In this document: positions 36,662-48,156 of the stretch, piece by piece
Position numbering within the stretch: position 1 is the first letter of the stretch
Layout: each line of letters starts with the position of its first letter
Source: Chryseobacterium sp. 3008163
GTDB taxonomy: Bacteria; Bacteroidota; Bacteroidia; Flavobacteriales; Weeksellaceae
Direction of reading: 5' to 3'
Length of the DNA: 64,000 bases
Assembly (NCBI RefSeq): GCF_003669035.1
Contig: NZ_CP033070.1
Coordinates: forward strand, 124,001 to 188,000
The notes under the pieces: generated by a model
The model's database searches: none
The model's input: only the letters and a program-made list of their open reading frames with translations
Told to the model about the DNA's origin: nothing
Position numbers and translations under genes: made by a program

Positions 36662-38069
36662 AATAATTTTTCGTGTTGTAATAACAAATATCCTGAATGA
36701 TTTTTCCTACCCATTCTTCATCATTGGGAAGCAATCCTCTTTCCATCTCGCTGCCGAACATATTACACAAAAGTCTTCTGAAATAATCGTGTCTTGAAAA
36801 TGACAGGAGACTTCGGGAATCGGTCAGCATCCCTACGAATGTGCTGATAAGACCGATGTTGGAAAGCGTGTTTATCTGTTTTTTCATTCCGTCTAATTGG
36901 TCGATAAACCACCAGGCTGCACCAAACTGTACTTTAGATTTAATTCCGCCTTCATTGAAATTCCCGGCAAGTGTCGCTAGAACTTCATTGAAAGTGGGAT
37001 TAAGATTATAAATAATGGTTTTGGTAAGTTGTTCGGCAGAATTCAGTTCGTCCAGCAAAACGCTCAATCTTTGGGCAAAATATTGTTCGCTGATGGCATC
37101 GTAACCTGTATTAATTCCGATTTTTCTGAGCATTTCGGAATTATTATTTCTAGTTGCTCCGACGTGAAATTGCTGAACCCAGCATTTTTCAGCGTACATT
37201 TTGCAAAGCTCTCTCAACAGATAACCACACAACGCTTCCGGATTGGAGAATGTTGGATTATTTCCTTTTAAAAATTCAGAAAATTCGATTTCTAATTCAA
37301 TATTCCATTTTGTAGTATCTGGAAAATATTCAAAACCGTGGTCGGCAACTTTAGCCCCGATTTCTTCAAAATAATTGATTCTGGATTGAAGCGCATTCAA
37401 CAAATCAGAAACTGACTGAATTGAAATTCCGCAAACATTCTCAAGCTTTTTAATGCCTGACAAATATTGTTCGAAATTGATTATGTTGATGTAAGAATCG
37501 GGACGGAAAGCAGGTAAAACCTTAGTTTTGAAATCGCTGTTTTTTAATTTTTTATGATAATTCAAATCATCGGAAGGATCGTCTGTTGTGCAAAGTGCTT
37601 CCACTTTGAAATTCTGAATAATAGATTGCGGTAAGAAATCTTGTGTTTGTAGACTATCGTTCATCTGATGATAAACAGAATCTGCATTTTTAGGTGAAAG
37701 ATATTCTTTGATTCCGAAAGGATTTTTGAGTTCCAGATGACTCCAGTGAAATAATGGATTACGAAGTGTATACGGTACAACTTCTGACCATTTTTTGAAT
37801 TTTTCAAGGTCTAAAGCATTGCCTGAAATGAATTGCTCATCAATTCCGAAATTTCTCATTGCCCGCCATTTGTAATGATCACCATCCAGCCAAATCGCTG
37901 TTGGAGAATGGAAGTTCTGATTATTTGAAATTACATCGGGCTCAAGATGATTATGGTAATCAATAATCGGCATATCTTTCGCAAAGCCGAAATATAGATT
38001 TTCTGCCTTTGCCGATTCCAGCAAAAATGATTCTCCGAAAACTTCTTTATTTTTAATGGAATGAGTCAT
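36651..38069 (-). CDS. uxaC: Glucuronate isomerase (uronate isomerase)
   Basis: A 472-residue amidohydrolase-fold enzyme converting D-glucuronate to D-fructuronate (or galacturonate to tagaturonate). The metal-site motif PIIDYHNHLEP is at the N-terminus, ALCTTDDPSDDLNYH and QFHVGATRNNN occur mid-protein, and SRSLLSFSRHDYFRRLLCN at the end; all are typical of UxaC. It starts the tightly packed uxaC-kdgK-eda-exuT block, 112 bases after uxuB. It would process the glucuronic acid freed by GH115. Confidence 0.96.
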   Translation of the reverse strand: MTHSIKNKEVFGESFLLESAKAENLYFGFAKDMPIIDYHNHLEPDVISNNQNFHSPTAIWLDGDHYKWRAMRNFGIDEQFISGNALDLEKFKKWSEVVPYTLRNPLFHWSHLELKNPFGIKEYLSPKNADSVYHQMNDSLQTQDFLPQSIIQNFKVEALCTTDDPSDDLNYHKKLKNSDFKTKVLPAFRPDSYINIINFEQYLSGIKKLENVCGISIQSVSDLLNALQSRINYFEEIGAKVADHGFEYFPDTTKWNIELEIEFSEFLKGNNPTFSNPEALCGYLLRELCKMYAEKCWVQQFHVGATRNNNSEMLRKIGINTGYDAISEQYFAQRLSVLLDELNSAEQLTKTIIYNLNPTFNEVLATLAGNFNEGGIKSKVQFGAAWWFIDQLDGMKKQINTLSNIGLISTFVGMLTDSRSLLSFSRHDYFRRLLCNMFGSEMERGLLPNDEEWVGKIIQDICYYNTKNYFEI

Positions 38070-38181
38070 TATTCAATTTAAAAATGATTTGATTTTGTAA
38101 AAATCTTTAAAAACAAGACCTTATTGAAATCTATAATATCATCTAAGGCCTTGCAACTATATGAAGAAAATAATATCAATC

Positions 38182-38996
38182 TTAAACACCACTGAATGCA
38201 CTGAAACCACCATCAATAGGCAATAAAGCACCAGTGATAAAACTTGCTGCATCTGAACAAAGGAACTGAACAGCTCCGTTGAGTTCATCTGCATTTCCGA
38301 AGCGTCCCATTGGGGTTTTGGCGATGACTTTTTTGCTTCGGTCGGTTAAAGAGCCATCCGGATTCAATAAAATTGCGCGGTTCTGATCTCCGATGAAAAA
38401 ACCGGGAGCAATTGCGTTGACACGAATTTTATCGCCAAATTTTAAAGCTACATCTGAAGCGAGCCATTGGGTAAAATTGGTAATTGCAGATTTAGCTGCG
38501 GAATATCCTGCGACTCTTGTGATTGCAGAATATGCTGCCATTGAGGAAATATTCACGATACTTCCATTTCCCTGCTCTGCCATTACTTTTCCGAAAACAT
38601 AGCTTGGGTAAACGGTTCCGTTGATATTTAAATCTGTTACTTCGTTCCAGGCTTGCATTTTCAGGTCGAAAAAAGATTGGTCAGGAGCTAATGTTGCAGC
38701 AGGAATATTTCCGCCTGCAATGTTGAGCAGAATATCGATTTTACCGTATTTTTCTAGGACTTTTTTGAAGCAGCTTCAAGACTTTCGATATTCATTACAT
38801 TGGCTTCTACCGCAAATGCATCGCCACCTAAATCTGCCAGTTCTTTTACACGAGAATCCAGAGTCTCCTGATTTCTGCCAAGAGCAACAACTTTGGCTCC
38901 GGCTTCAATAAAGCTTTTCGCCAAGCTTCCGCCCAAAACACCTGAAGCTCCTGTAATGACTGCTACTTTATCTTTTATGCTGAATATTTCGTTCAT
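38182..38996 (-). pseudogene. uxuB: SDR-family D-mannonate (fructuronate) oxidoreductase, interrupted by a frameshift
   Basis: Two frames (38996-38754 and 38658-38182) belong to one short-chain dehydrogenase. The first has the Rossmann motif VAVITGASGVLGGSLA. In the other frame the sequence continues KKVLEKYGKIDILLNIAGGN, then NGSIVNISSMAAYS (catalytic Ser) and GYSAAKSAI (YxxxK). Restoring one base in the six-T run at 38761-38766 gives about 271 residues, the usual length. In Bacteroidota an SDR replaces the long-chain E. coli UxuB and reduces fructuronate to mannonate with NAD(P)H; the position between uxuA and uxaC supports this. If the lesion is real, the glucuronate pathway is broken at this step. 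Confidence 0.88.
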
Positions 38997-39063
38997 TGTA
39001 ATATAAATGATGATTGATATTTGAAAAATGATAATATTGAACTCTTTGGGTTCTGTTTTGATT

Positions 39064-40233
39064 TTATTTTGAATAAGAATTAACAGCTGCCATCACCCCT
39101 TCGATTTGCCCTAAAGCAAGCATTCTTCCTAAGAATGAATAGCCTGGGTTGTAGCCTTTATCAATATCATCTGTCAAAAGTCTACCGTGATCCACACGCA
39201 TTGGTAAATCAGGGTTTTCTTTTTCAAAAATTTTGATTACTTCAATTAATTTTCCTCTTCCACCTAAATGATGAGCTTCGATAAAGTCTCCATTGTCAAA
39301 GACATTTGTACTTCTTAAGTGAACAAATTTTGTTCGGTGAGCATATTTTTGGGCAAGTTTCGGAACATCATTTTGAAGACCTGCACTTAAAGAACCTGTA
39401 CAAAATGTGAGTCCGTTGTGAGGATTATTGACAGAGTTTAAGAGCCAGTCGATATCTTCTTCATTGGTCACGATTCTTGGTAAACCTAACAATGAAAACG
39501 GTGGGTCATCTGGATGTACACACATCTGGATATTCCACTTTTCGCAGACAGGCATTATCTTTTCAAGGAAATATTTCATATTCTGGCGAAGCTGTTCTTT
39601 ATCAATCCCGTCATACAATGCTAATAGATTTTTGAATAATTGTATTGGGTTTTTGTCGCCTTCTTTAATATTTCCATTAACGAAACCTTGCGTTTTCACA
39701 ATGATAGAATCAATCAGATCATTATTATCTTCATCAGTTAAGGTATTTTTTAATTGTTCTACTTTTTGAAGAATGTCTGAATTATAATCGTTTTCTGCAC
39801 CTTTTCTTTGCAGAATATGAATTTCAAAATAAGCGAATTTGGCTTTATCAAAGTACAGTGACGACGAACCGTCTTCCCACTGATGAAACAAATCTGTACG
39901 AGCCCAATCCAAGACCGGCATAAAATTGTAACAAACAGTTGTTACGCCAGCTTTACCCAGATTTTCAAGACTCAGAATATAGTTTTCTATTAATCGGTCT
40001 CTATCTTCACCTCCATATTTGATAGACTCGCTCACGGCAAGGCTTTCAACTACAGACCAACGAAGTCCGAAACTCTCTATATAATTTTTATAATCATTGA
40101 TAGCCTCCAATGACCAAACCTCTCCATTTGGAATATCGTGGAGTGCTGAAACGATACCTTCCACCCCAATCTGGCGGAGCATATCCAATTTGATTTTATC
40201 TTTCTTCCCAAACCAACGCCATGTTTTTTCCAT
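39064..40233 (-). CDS. uxuA: Mannonate dehydratase
   Basis: A 389-residue enzyme dehydrating D-mannonate to 2-keto-3-deoxygluconate. Starting at Met 40233 it reads MEKTWRWFGKKDKIKLDML, the usual UxuA opening; the frame extends to 40278 but those 15 residues fall in the hairpin region and do not resemble the family. Other landmarks are MCVHPDDPPFSLLGLPRIV, GLTFCTGSLS, HLGGRGKLIE and MRVDHGRLL, including the metal-binding His residues. It follows susD after a gap containing a stable hairpin (40256-40286). Confidence 0.95.
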   Translation of the reverse strand: MEKTWRWFGKKDKIKLDMLRQIGVEGIVSALHDIPNGEVWSLEAINDYKNYIESFGLRWSVVESLAVSESIKYGGEDRDRLIENYILSLENLGKAGVTTVCYNFMPVLDWARTDLFHQWEDGSSSLYFDKAKFAYFEIHILQRKGAENDYNSDILQKVEQLKNTLTDEDNNDLIDSIIVKTQGFVNGNIKEGDKNPIQLFKNLLALYDGIDKEQLRQNMKYFLEKIMPVCEKWNIQMCVHPDDPPFSLLGLPRIVTNEEDIDWLLNSVNNPHNGLTFCTGSLSAGLQNDVPKLAQKYAHRTKFVHLRSTNVFDNGDFIEAHHLGGRGKLIEVIKIFEKENPDLPMRVDHGRLLTDDIDKGYNPGYSFLGRMLALGQIEGVMAAVNSYSK

Positions 40234-40255
40234 AATCTTTATTTTTTCATTAAAA

Positions 40256-40286
40256 CAAAGCAGGTGCAATGGATACACCTACTTTG
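40256..40286 (-). terminator. Hairpin between susD and uxuA (possible partial terminator)
   Basis: CAAAGCAGGTG (40256-40266) pairs with CACCTACTTTG (40276-40286), with one mismatch and a 9-base loop. On the minus strand it is followed by TTTTAATG, a short T-tract. It may attenuate transcription or protect the susCD mRNA end rather than fully stop it, since the downstream genes lack an evident promoter. Confidence 0.5.
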
Positions 40287-40316
40287 CTGCTGTTAATAAG
40301 AATGTATTTTGTTGAT

Positions 40317-42266
40317 TTAATAACCTGGATTCTGATATTTTGCCTTTTCTGCAGCACTCAAACTCATATTATCTAACTGACCTTGGGGAATCGGTCTCAG
40401 ATAATGGAATTTCTGTATATTACGGTTGAAGGTAGTCGGAGTATGATCTCCATAATTTACCCCTCCTATCTGATAACTTGCAGCATATTGTTCCCATTTC
40501 TGAGTACGAATCAAATCATACCATCTGTAAAATTCTCCATAATATTCTCTGGAACGTTCTGCCAAGATATAATCAACTGTTATTGTTGTTGGAGTTGCCG
40601 CAATCATTGCTGCACTGTTATCTGCAATCATAGGAGCATTTTGTGCATTGTTAAATTTCCATTTACCTGCTCTAGCTCTTATCACATTAATCAGATCTCT
40701 TGCCGTCATTGTACCCGATGCCCCTTTTACTACCGCTTCAGCAGCAATAAAATAAAATTCAGAAAATTTAGCAACGTTGAAAGGTCTTGTCAAACCAGCG
40801 TTCGGATATCCCAATCCATTTGGATCGAGTGTGGTGTACGTTCCGATCTTCCACAAACCCGGATATACCATTCTGCTTATACCATTTGGCGCTACTACCC
40901 AATCAGCTCTTCCCGGTAACGTTCCTGCACCAACACCATTTTGTCCTGCTCCAGCAGGATAGGTTGGGGTTTGGGTGTCATCATTTAAAAATGAAAGGAT
41001 AGCACCTCCAGGTTGTACTGGTAAACTATTAGCATTATATAAAGTAATATTACCTACACCAGCTTTTTCCCAGTTTCCTCTGTAAGTGCTTACAAATGTC
41101 CCGTCATAACGAGAATCCAAAGTTTTGTCAGCAAAAGTGTTCTTGATGACACCAATCGTTGGAGCCATACGTACCCAAGGTCTACCAAGTGATTGCGTAG
41201 CCGCTCTCTGAACAGAACTTACAATATCCGAAGAACCCCAAGCTGCCGTTTTACTACTTTTCAAATTGGTATAGTTCCATGTATGTATCCATGCTGCAAA
41301 GTTATCTGGCGACCAACCTGATCCAAACCCTGTAGGATCACTCTCATTGTAATAAGTACTTGCAGATGTATGATCTGCGTAAAGCATACATTCGCTGTTA
41401 CGATCATTAGATCCTACATTAACATCATAGAAAGTAGGCTGCAAAGAGTACGGACCAGGATTGTTGATACCTGCCAAAGCAACGTCATAAGCCTGCTGGA
41501 AGTACCATTGGGCATTATGTCCAGCAGGATCGGTTCTTGGTGTTTCCGGATACGTTGGGATGGAATTTGGATTTTGCAACCACCAACCGTATGTTAAATA
41601 AGCTTTAGCCAAAAACAATCTCGCAACATTTTTTGTAACTCCTCCTGTAACTCTTGGTTGCGCAGGAAGATTATCTATTGCTTTTAAAAGATCGGGAAAA
41701 ATAGCTTTGGTGTAAACTTCAGAAACAGTATTCCTTGTGGAAGTAGTGACGGCAGAAGTATTGAATGCAAGTTGTCCCGATCCAAGATCTAGAGGAACAC
41801 CACCATACGTCTGAACCAATAAGAAATAATCAAATGCTCTGAAAAATCTTGCCTCTGATACAAGAGATTCTGCAATTCCGAAACTTGGTCCTTTTTCAAT
41901 AATACCGTTTGCCGTATTTATATAAGGAAAAACCGAACCCCAAATCATGCTTGGAGGAAATGAATTTGGATTAAGGCTTCCTGTATTTCCTGTCATATCA
42001 AGATCTTTGAAGTTACCGTCTGCACTCTGGCCCCAAGTACTTTCATCTGTTCCGTTTTGACAATTGCTCATAAAATAACCGTTGCCATAAAGTGAGCGCA
42101 TATGTCTATAAAGTGCAGTTACCCCCTGTCTTATGCCATCCTCAGTATTGAAGAAATCTACCGTATAATTTGCTCTGGGCTGCTCATCTAAAATCTCATT
42201 ACATCCAGTAAAAGTTAATGATAAGAATACGGAAGCTATAACTAATCTTTTATTTAAATTTTTCAT
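40317..42266 (-). CDS. RagB/SusD family glycan-binding lipoprotein (xylan locus)
   Basis: A 649-residue outer-membrane lipoprotein. The signal peptide ends in the lipobox LTFTGC (Cys22), followed by NEILDEQPRANYTVDFFNTEDG, the standard SusD opening. TPR-like helices (ARFFRAFDYFLLVQTYGGVPL; NVARLFLAKAYLTYGWW) and a C-terminal SusD block (DYILAERSREYYGEFYRWYDLIRTQKW) are present. It binds oligosaccharides over the SusC pore and closes it. It is 13 bases after susC and lies between xylA and the glucuronate genes, so xylo-oligosaccharide binding is likely though not provable here. Confidence 0.92.
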   Translation of the reverse strand: MKNLNKRLVIASVFLSLTFTGCNEILDEQPRANYTVDFFNTEDGIRQGVTALYRHMRSLYGNGYFMSNCQNGTDESTWGQSADGNFKDLDMTGNTGSLNPNSFPPSMIWGSVFPYINTANGIIEKGPSFGIAESLVSEARFFRAFDYFLLVQTYGGVPLDLGSGQLAFNTSAVTTSTRNTVSEVYTKAIFPDLLKAIDNLPAQPRVTGGVTKNVARLFLAKAYLTYGWWLQNPNSIPTYPETPRTDPAGHNAQWYFQQAYDVALAGINNPGPYSLQPTFYDVNVGSNDRNSECMLYADHTSASTYYNESDPTGFGSGWSPDNFAAWIHTWNYTNLKSSKTAAWGSSDIVSSVQRAATQSLGRPWVRMAPTIGVIKNTFADKTLDSRYDGTFVSTYRGNWEKAGVGNITLYNANSLPVQPGGAILSFLNDDTQTPTYPAGAGQNGVGAGTLPGRADWVVAPNGISRMVYPGLWKIGTYTTLDPNGLGYPNAGLTRPFNVAKFSEFYFIAAEAVVKGASGTMTARDLINVIRARAGKWKFNNAQNAPMIADNSAAMIAATPTTITVDYILAERSREYYGEFYRWYDLIRTQKWEQYAASYQIGGVNYGDHTPTTFNRNIQKFHYLRPIPQGQLDNMSLSAAEKAKYQNPGY

Positions 42267-42279
42267 AACCTTATTTTTT

Positions 42280-45155
42280 TTAAAACGTTAAATTAAGTCC
42301 CATTAAATAGTTTCTTGTTGATGGATTATTTGTACCAATAACCAATTGTCTCTGTCTATAACCAGAGTTCACTGCCTGATTTTGATCTCCTAATGAATTC
42401 GGTTCTGGATCCATACCAGATTCTTTATGATATGGTGAAAAAAGAACAACAGGATTAGTTACTGTAAAATAAATTCTTAAACTGCTGATATTTAGATCTT
42501 TTAAATATTCATTTTTTAAGTTATAACCTAATGTTATTGTTCTTAATTTTAGATAAGAGGCATCGAACATTGCTAATGTAGAAGAGTATTTTGGATTATC
42601 ACCTTCCCTCAAACCACCTGGTTTTGGATATCTTACATTAGGATTATCTTCTGACCAGTAATCTACATCTACGTTACCTCCTCTACCCGTCAATCTGTTA
42701 AGATAACTTGTGGAGCCATACAATGTACTAATCAAAACACCACCGTGCTGGAATGCACCAACTGTGCTTAGTTCGAAGTTTTTGTATGCAAAACGCATAT
42801 TAAATCCACCTTGAAAGTCTGGAGCTGTGTCAATAATTTGCCTGTCTGCGGGTCCGATAGCTCGCACTGGAGTTCCATCTGGGTTATACCCACCAGTATA
42901 TAATACCTTAATCATTCCCGGTGCTGCTCCCGCCTGTGGTTCTAGAATATTTAAATAAGGATCTCCGTTTTGCCAAAGTCCGATGTTCTGATAATCAAAC
43001 AATGCATTGATGTTATGCCCTACAAACCAGAGATTTCCTTCATCCCTATCCCTTCCAGAAGCTAAAGATAAAATTTGATTTCTATTGGTGTATAGATTGA
43101 CTCCTGCATCCCAAGAGAAGCCATCGGGATTATTGAAAATACTGCCGTTTAATGAAAATTCCCAACCTTTATTTTCAGTTGAACCAACATTTGCCGTTTG
43201 TGTTGGAAGACCTCCTGAAGGTGGTAATGCAACAGATTGTAGCAGACCCTCTGTTTTAGTTCTATAATATTCTACAGTACCTGTCAGTCTATTGTTCAGA
43301 AATGCGAAATCAACACCATAATTTTGTGTTTTAGAATATTCCCAGCCTAAGTTTGCATTAGGAGCGAGACTTACATAAACACCTGTGCCATTTGCAGTTC
43401 CAAAGTTATAAGGTACAACCGTTAATTGACCTAATGTAGAATACGGAGCAACTGCCTGATTTGATGTTTGTCCCCATCCCGCTCTTAGCTTGAATTGATT
43501 TATAAAGCTGAAATTCTTCATAAATGATTCATTAGCAACATTCCATCCTAAAGAAAGCGCCGGATAAGTATGCCATTTGTTTCCTTCAGCTAATCTGGAT
43601 GAACCATCCCCACGAAATGTCGCAGTCAACATATATTTATTATCAAATGTGTACATTGCTCTACCCATATAAGACATCAAACCCCATTGCTGGTAGTTTT
43701 GGTCTTCCGGTCTCACAGAAATATCCGCCTGAGGTGACTGACCTAAATTATAATACTGGAAAAAGTCGCCGGGAACATTTCTGGCACTCATATAAGAGCT
43801 AATGAATCTGTTCTGCTCAGCAGAATATAAAGCTACAGCATTAACCTTATGTTTACCAAAAGTTCTGTCATAGGTTAATAAATTTTCTAAAACCCAGTGA
43901 TACGTTTGATTATTTCCTTTTCCCGCTCCAGATGGTGCTAATGGATTAACATTGAACACACCCACACCAGTGTAGTTTCCGCTGTTTGAAGTACGATAAT
44001 CTAATCCTACATTTAATCTATACTTTAAACCAGTGAGAGGTAAAGTAACTTCCCCGTACATATTATTATACGATGAAAAATCTTTACTTTCATCTACATA
44101 TTTGTCCCCCAAATTTTCAACAGTTTTTCTTATGTATACCCAACCCTGGTCAACATTTGAAGCAGTACTAATCGTTCTTTTAATACTACCATCCGGATTG
44201 TATATATTTGCTAAAGGAGAATTACCTAAAGTAGGCGCAGCTGCAATACCGTTACCTTCTGATACAGTATAGTTGGTATTGGTTGTAAAACCAAACTTGA
44301 AATTTTTACCTACTTGCTGATCCAAACCAATTCTAAATGAAAATCTTTCATAATTCTGAATCGGAACTAAAGCATTCTGTTTAAAATAAGATAATCCCAC
44401 ATTATAATTACCCCCATCTGTTCCACCTGAAACTCCAACATCTTGGCTGGTGATCATTGCTGGTTTATAATATAGATCTTGCCAATCTGTGTTTGTACCT
44501 AAAGTTTCATCCGTTCCCAATCCGTATAAATTACCTGCATCTGTTCTTAATTTTGCATATTTAGGACCATCCATCATAGGATATCTTGAAAACAATGTCT
44601 GAACACCTGTAAAAGAATTATAGCTAAATCTTGGTTTCTGTCCTTTCACACCTCTATTAGTTGTAACAAGTATTACTCCATTCGCACCTCTGGAACCGTA
44701 AATAGCCGTTGCAGAAGCATCTTTTAAGATATCAAGACTTTTTATATCGCTGGAACTAATGTCACCAAGTGATCCAACAAAAGGGATTCCATCCAAAACA
44801 ATCAGGGGATTATTATCTCCTGTTAAAGAACGTACTCCCCTTATACGAATTTGCATTGGAGCACCTGGTTTTGTAGAGGTCTGACTAATATCTACTCCAG
44901 CAGTTCTACCTTGTAATGCCTGTGTAATATTTGCAGATGGAACTTCTCTTAATGCATCTCCTTTAACAGTAGCAACAGAACCTGTTACAGATTCCTTTCT
45001 CTGAGTACCATATCCGATAACTACAACTTCCTCAATTTTTTTTTCTTTTGTTGCAGTATCTTTTTAACCTGAGAATATGCCATACCGCAAGGAAGGAGAG
45101 TCATTGCAAAAAACATCGCTGCCTTATTGCTTTTATTTAAATAAAATAGGTTCAT
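42280..45155 (-). pseudogene. SusC/RagA TonB-dependent outer-membrane transporter (xylan locus), frameshift near the N-terminus
   Basis: The main frame (44856 down to 42280) lacks a start of its own kind. Upstream, the same frame continues through IEEVVVIGYGTQRKESVTG, the TonB box/plug region, while the signal peptide (MNLFYLNKSNKAAMFF to GMAYSQ) sits in another frame starting at 45155. One base restored in the T-run at 45061-45065 joins them to about 958 residues. The plug (IRIRGVRSLTGDNNPLIVLDG, SATAIYGSRGANGVILVTT) and the C-terminal barrel strand are intact. There is no N-terminal carboxypeptidase-like domain, unlike the levan SusC. It would import xylan oligosaccharides using TonB energy. 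A start within the main frame is unlikely because it would lack a signal peptide. Confidence 0.88.
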
Positions 45156-45221
45156 AATTATTATATTGTTTTTAATATTAGGGGTAACAAAAAATTAAAT
45201 AATAAATTAAAATTTTTGCTT

Positions 45222-46550
45222 TTAGATATACATATTTACCAAAGCTTCAAACAATTCCTGTTTACCACTTTTCGGCTGAGGTTCGCCAGTCTCATGTGCA
45301 ATTTTTCTTAAATCTTCAAGAGTCAGCTGACCATTTTCAAAAGATTTACCATTCCCGTTATCAAAAGAAGAATATCTTTCAGTCCTTAATTTTTTGTAAT
45401 CAGAGTTCTCAAGAATATCAGCAGCTACAGATAGTCCCTTAGCGAAAGCATCCATTCCTGATACATGCGCTATAAACAAATCGTCTGCATCTATTGAATT
45501 GCGACGTATTTTCGCATCGAAATTTACCCCTCCAGAACCTAAACCACCTCCTTCAAGAATAACCAGCCATGCCTGTGCAAGATCAAAATAATCTACAGGA
45601 AACTGATCAGTATCCCACCCGTTTTGATTATCGCCTCTGTTTGCATCGATGCTTCCAAGCATTCCAGCATCAACCGCTACCTGTAATTCGTGTTCAAAAG
45701 TGTGACCCGCAAGTGTAGCATGATTTACTTCAAGATTCAATTTAAAATCTTTTTCTAATCCGTAATTCTTAAGAAAACCTATCACAGTTTCGGCATCATA
45801 ATCATATTGATGCTTTGTTGGCTCCATCGGTTTTGGTTCTATTAAGAAAGTACCATTGAAACCTTGTTGTCTTGCATAATCACGAGACATTGTAAGGAAA
45901 CGGGCAAGATGCTCCTTCTCTCGTTTCATATCCGTGTTCAGCAAGCTCATGTATCCTTCTCTTCCTCCCCAAAAAACATAATTTTCTCCTCCTAAGGCGA
46001 TAGTAGCATCAATTGAATTCTTCACCTGAGTTCCTGCACATGCTACTACATCAAAATTCGGGTTTGTAGAAGCTCCATTCATATATCGCTCATGGGTAAA
46101 TACATTTGCCGTTCCCCACAAAAGCTTAATACCAGTTTCATTCTGCTTTTCTTTAGCATAGTCTACCACGGCCTGTAAATTCTTTTCGTAATCTCTCCAA
46201 TTATCTGCAGGATCTACCAAGTCTATATCATGAAAACAATAGTAACCAAAGCCCATTTTGTTCATAAATTCGAATCCTGCATCCATTTTATATTTTGCTC
46301 TAGAAATAGCATCTGTACCTGTTGACCATGGATGATGGATGGTAGGACCTCCAAATGGATCGCTGCCGTCTGCGCATAGAGTATGCCACCATGCCATTGC
46401 AAATCTCATCCATTCCTTCATCGGCTTACCCATAATCATCTTCTCAGCATCATAGTGACGAAACGCCATAGGATTCCTACTTTCCTTACCTTCAAATTTG
46501 ATTTGATCTATTCCTGAAAAAAATTCTTTTGTTGACTTTAAAACGTTCAT
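45222..46550 (-). CDS. xylA: Xylose isomerase
   Basis: A 442-residue enzyme interconverting D-xylose and D-xylulose. It is of the longer class II type, with the N-terminal [15 protein letters not shown] segment. Active-site His107 lies in YCFHDIDLV; metal ligands lie in [25 protein letters not shown] and [24 protein letters not shown] is also a family signature. It lies between xylB (107 bases upstream) and the SusC gene (66 bases downstream), so sugar import and catabolism are in the same run. Confidence 0.97.
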   Translation of the reverse strand: MNVLKSTKEFFSGIDQIKFEGKESRNPMAFRHYDAEKMIMGKPMKEWMRFAMAWWHTLCADGSDPFGGPTIHHPWSTGTDAISRAKYKMDAGFEFMNKMGFGYYCFHDIDLVDPADNWRDYEKNLQAVVDYAKEKQNETGIKLLWGTANVFTHERYMNGASTNPNFDVVACAGTQVKNSIDATIALGGENYVFWGGREGYMSLLNTDMKREKEHLARFLTMSRDYARQQGFNGTFLIEPKPMEPTKHQYDYDAETVIGFLKNYGLEKDFKLNLEVNHATLAGHTFEHELQVAVDAGMLGSIDANRGDNQNGWDTDQFPVDYFDLAQAWLVILEGGGLGSGGVNFDAKIRRNSIDADDLFIAHVSGMDAFAKGLSVAADILENSDYKKLRTERYSSFDNGNGKSFENGQLTLEDLRKIAHETGEPQPKSGKQELFEALVNMYI

Positions 46551-46656
46551 ATATGTTTGATTTTATTAATTGAAAATTTCGTTTAAGATGTGGGAATTCC
46601 CTGCTCACTGATAATTTCTATGCAGCAAGTATGTGTATTTTTATATATTTTTTTGA

Positions 46657-48141
46657 TTAGATAATCGCCTGAAGATGGTCTTGCCATCCGGAGTAAGCCT
46701 CTAAATACTGATCTCTTTTTTCATGTTCAGGTTCTATGATTGCTATTTTTTCAAGTGATGCAAACGCTTCTGACGAATCTGCATAAAAACCTATTCCCAT
46801 CCCGGCAGCTCTGGCAGCACCTACAGCACCATCGGTATCATAAAGCTCGATTACAGCATTACTCACACTGGCAAGCGACTGCCTGAAAATTGAGCTTAAA
46901 AACATATTAGCGTTACCTGCTCGAATTACGTTGATGTTCATCCCAATCCCTCTCATAATATTCATCCCATATTCATAAGAAAAAACGATAGCTTCCTGTG
47001 CTGCTCTCAGAACATCCCCTTTGGAATGTATATTGAAATTGATACCATGAATTGAACATCTTGTATCTTTATTTTCCAAAACTCTTTCTGCACCGTTACC
47101 GAACGGGATAATACTTAACCCTTTTGATCCAATCGGTGAAAGCGAGGCCAGTTCATTCATATCTCCATAAGATGAAAGTGAAGTGGCAAAATTATGTTTC
47201 AGCCAGGAGTTTAAAATTCCTGTTCCATTAATACATAACAACACTCCTAATCTCATTTGCTCCTCCGAATGATTAACGTGTGCAAATGTATTTACCCTTG
47301 AAAGCTTATCGTAATCTAAGTGATCTAAAACTCCATAAACAACCCCTGAAGTTCCTGCTGTAGAAGCAATTTCTCCAGGATTAAAAACATTTAAAGACAA
47401 AGCATTATTAGGCTGATCTCCCGCTCTGTAAGATATCGGAGTTCCTTTTTTTAATCCCAATTCAGCGGCAGCGATAGCTGAGACGGTTGACTGAATACCG
47501 AAAGTTGGGACAATTTCAGGGAAAAAACTTTCAGGAATACCAAAATGCTCAATAACATCCTTAGAAATGCAGTTATTTTTAAAATCCCAAAATATACCTT
47601 CAGAAAGCCCTTCAATTGTTATCCCGATCTCACCCGACAGTTTCATCGCAATGTAGTCTCCCGGCAGCATTATTTTATCGATTTTATCAAATATCTCAGG
47701 CTCGTTTTCCTTTACCCACGCAAGCTTAGATGCAGTAAAATTCCCTGGGGAGTTTAGTAGATGTGACAAGCATTTTTCAGCTCCAATTTGTGTGAATGCT
47801 TTTTCACCATACTCAACTGCACGACTATCACACCAGATAATTGATGGTCTCAAAAGATTTTGATCTTTATCAACCAATATCAAACCATGCATCTGCCATG
47901 TAATCCCAATGCCTTTGATATCTTCAGCATTTATTCCTGCCTGATGCATAACAGACTCATGCGCAAGCTTCAAATTGGTCCACCAATCAGCAGGGTTTTG
48001 TTCAGCCCATCCGGGTTGCAGAGCGATGATCTTCATTTCTTTTTTAGGTGAAAAATCAGAAGCTACTACTTTACCACTGGATGCCTCTACAAGACAAACT
48101 TTCACAGAAGAACTACCTATATCGTATCCTAATAAATACAT
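46657..48141 (-). CDS. xylB: Xylulokinase
   Basis: A 494-residue FGGY kinase phosphorylating D-xylulose. It opens MYLLGYDIGSSSVKVCLVEA (phosphate-1 loop), has GIGITWQMHGLILVD with the catalytic region, WCDSRAVEYG, and STAGTSGVVYG, and the C-terminal VIRAGNANMFLSSIFRQ (adenosine motif) and DTDGAVGAARAAG. Length and motifs are those of xylulokinase rather than ribulokinase. It is 15 bases after the regulator gene, in an operon with xylA. Confidence 0.95.
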   Translation of the reverse strand: MYLLGYDIGSSSVKVCLVEASSGKVVASDFSPKKEMKIIALQPGWAEQNPADWWTNLKLAHESVMHQAGINAEDIKGIGITWQMHGLILVDKDQNLLRPSIIWCDSRAVEYGEKAFTQIGAEKCLSHLLNSPGNFTASKLAWVKENEPEIFDKIDKIMLPGDYIAMKLSGEIGITIEGLSEGIFWDFKNNCISKDVIEHFGIPESFFPEIVPTFGIQSTVSAIAAAELGLKKGTPISYRAGDQPNNALSLNVFNPGEIASTAGTSGVVYGVLDHLDYDKLSRVNTFAHVNHSEEQMRLGVLLCINGTGILNSWLKHNFATSLSSYGDMNELASLSPIGSKGLSIIPFGNGAERVLENKDTRCSIHGINFNIHSKGDVLRAAQEAIVFSYEYGMNIMRGIGMNINVIRAGNANMFLSSIFRQSLASVSNAVIELYDTDGAVGAARAAGMGIGFYADSSEAFASLEKIAIIEPEHEKRDQYLEAYSGWQDHLQAII

Positions 48142-48156
48142 CGTATTAAAATTGAT

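Noticed and set aside
40383..40919. Plus-strand frame of 178 codons
   Set aside because: Opposite the SusD gene; composition is that of a complementary-strand shadow (Cys- and Ser-rich, no domain).
46592..46601. Perfect palindrome GGGAATTCCC between xylB and xylA
   Set aside because: Only 10 bases, no -7 box beside it and no second copy seen; may be chance.
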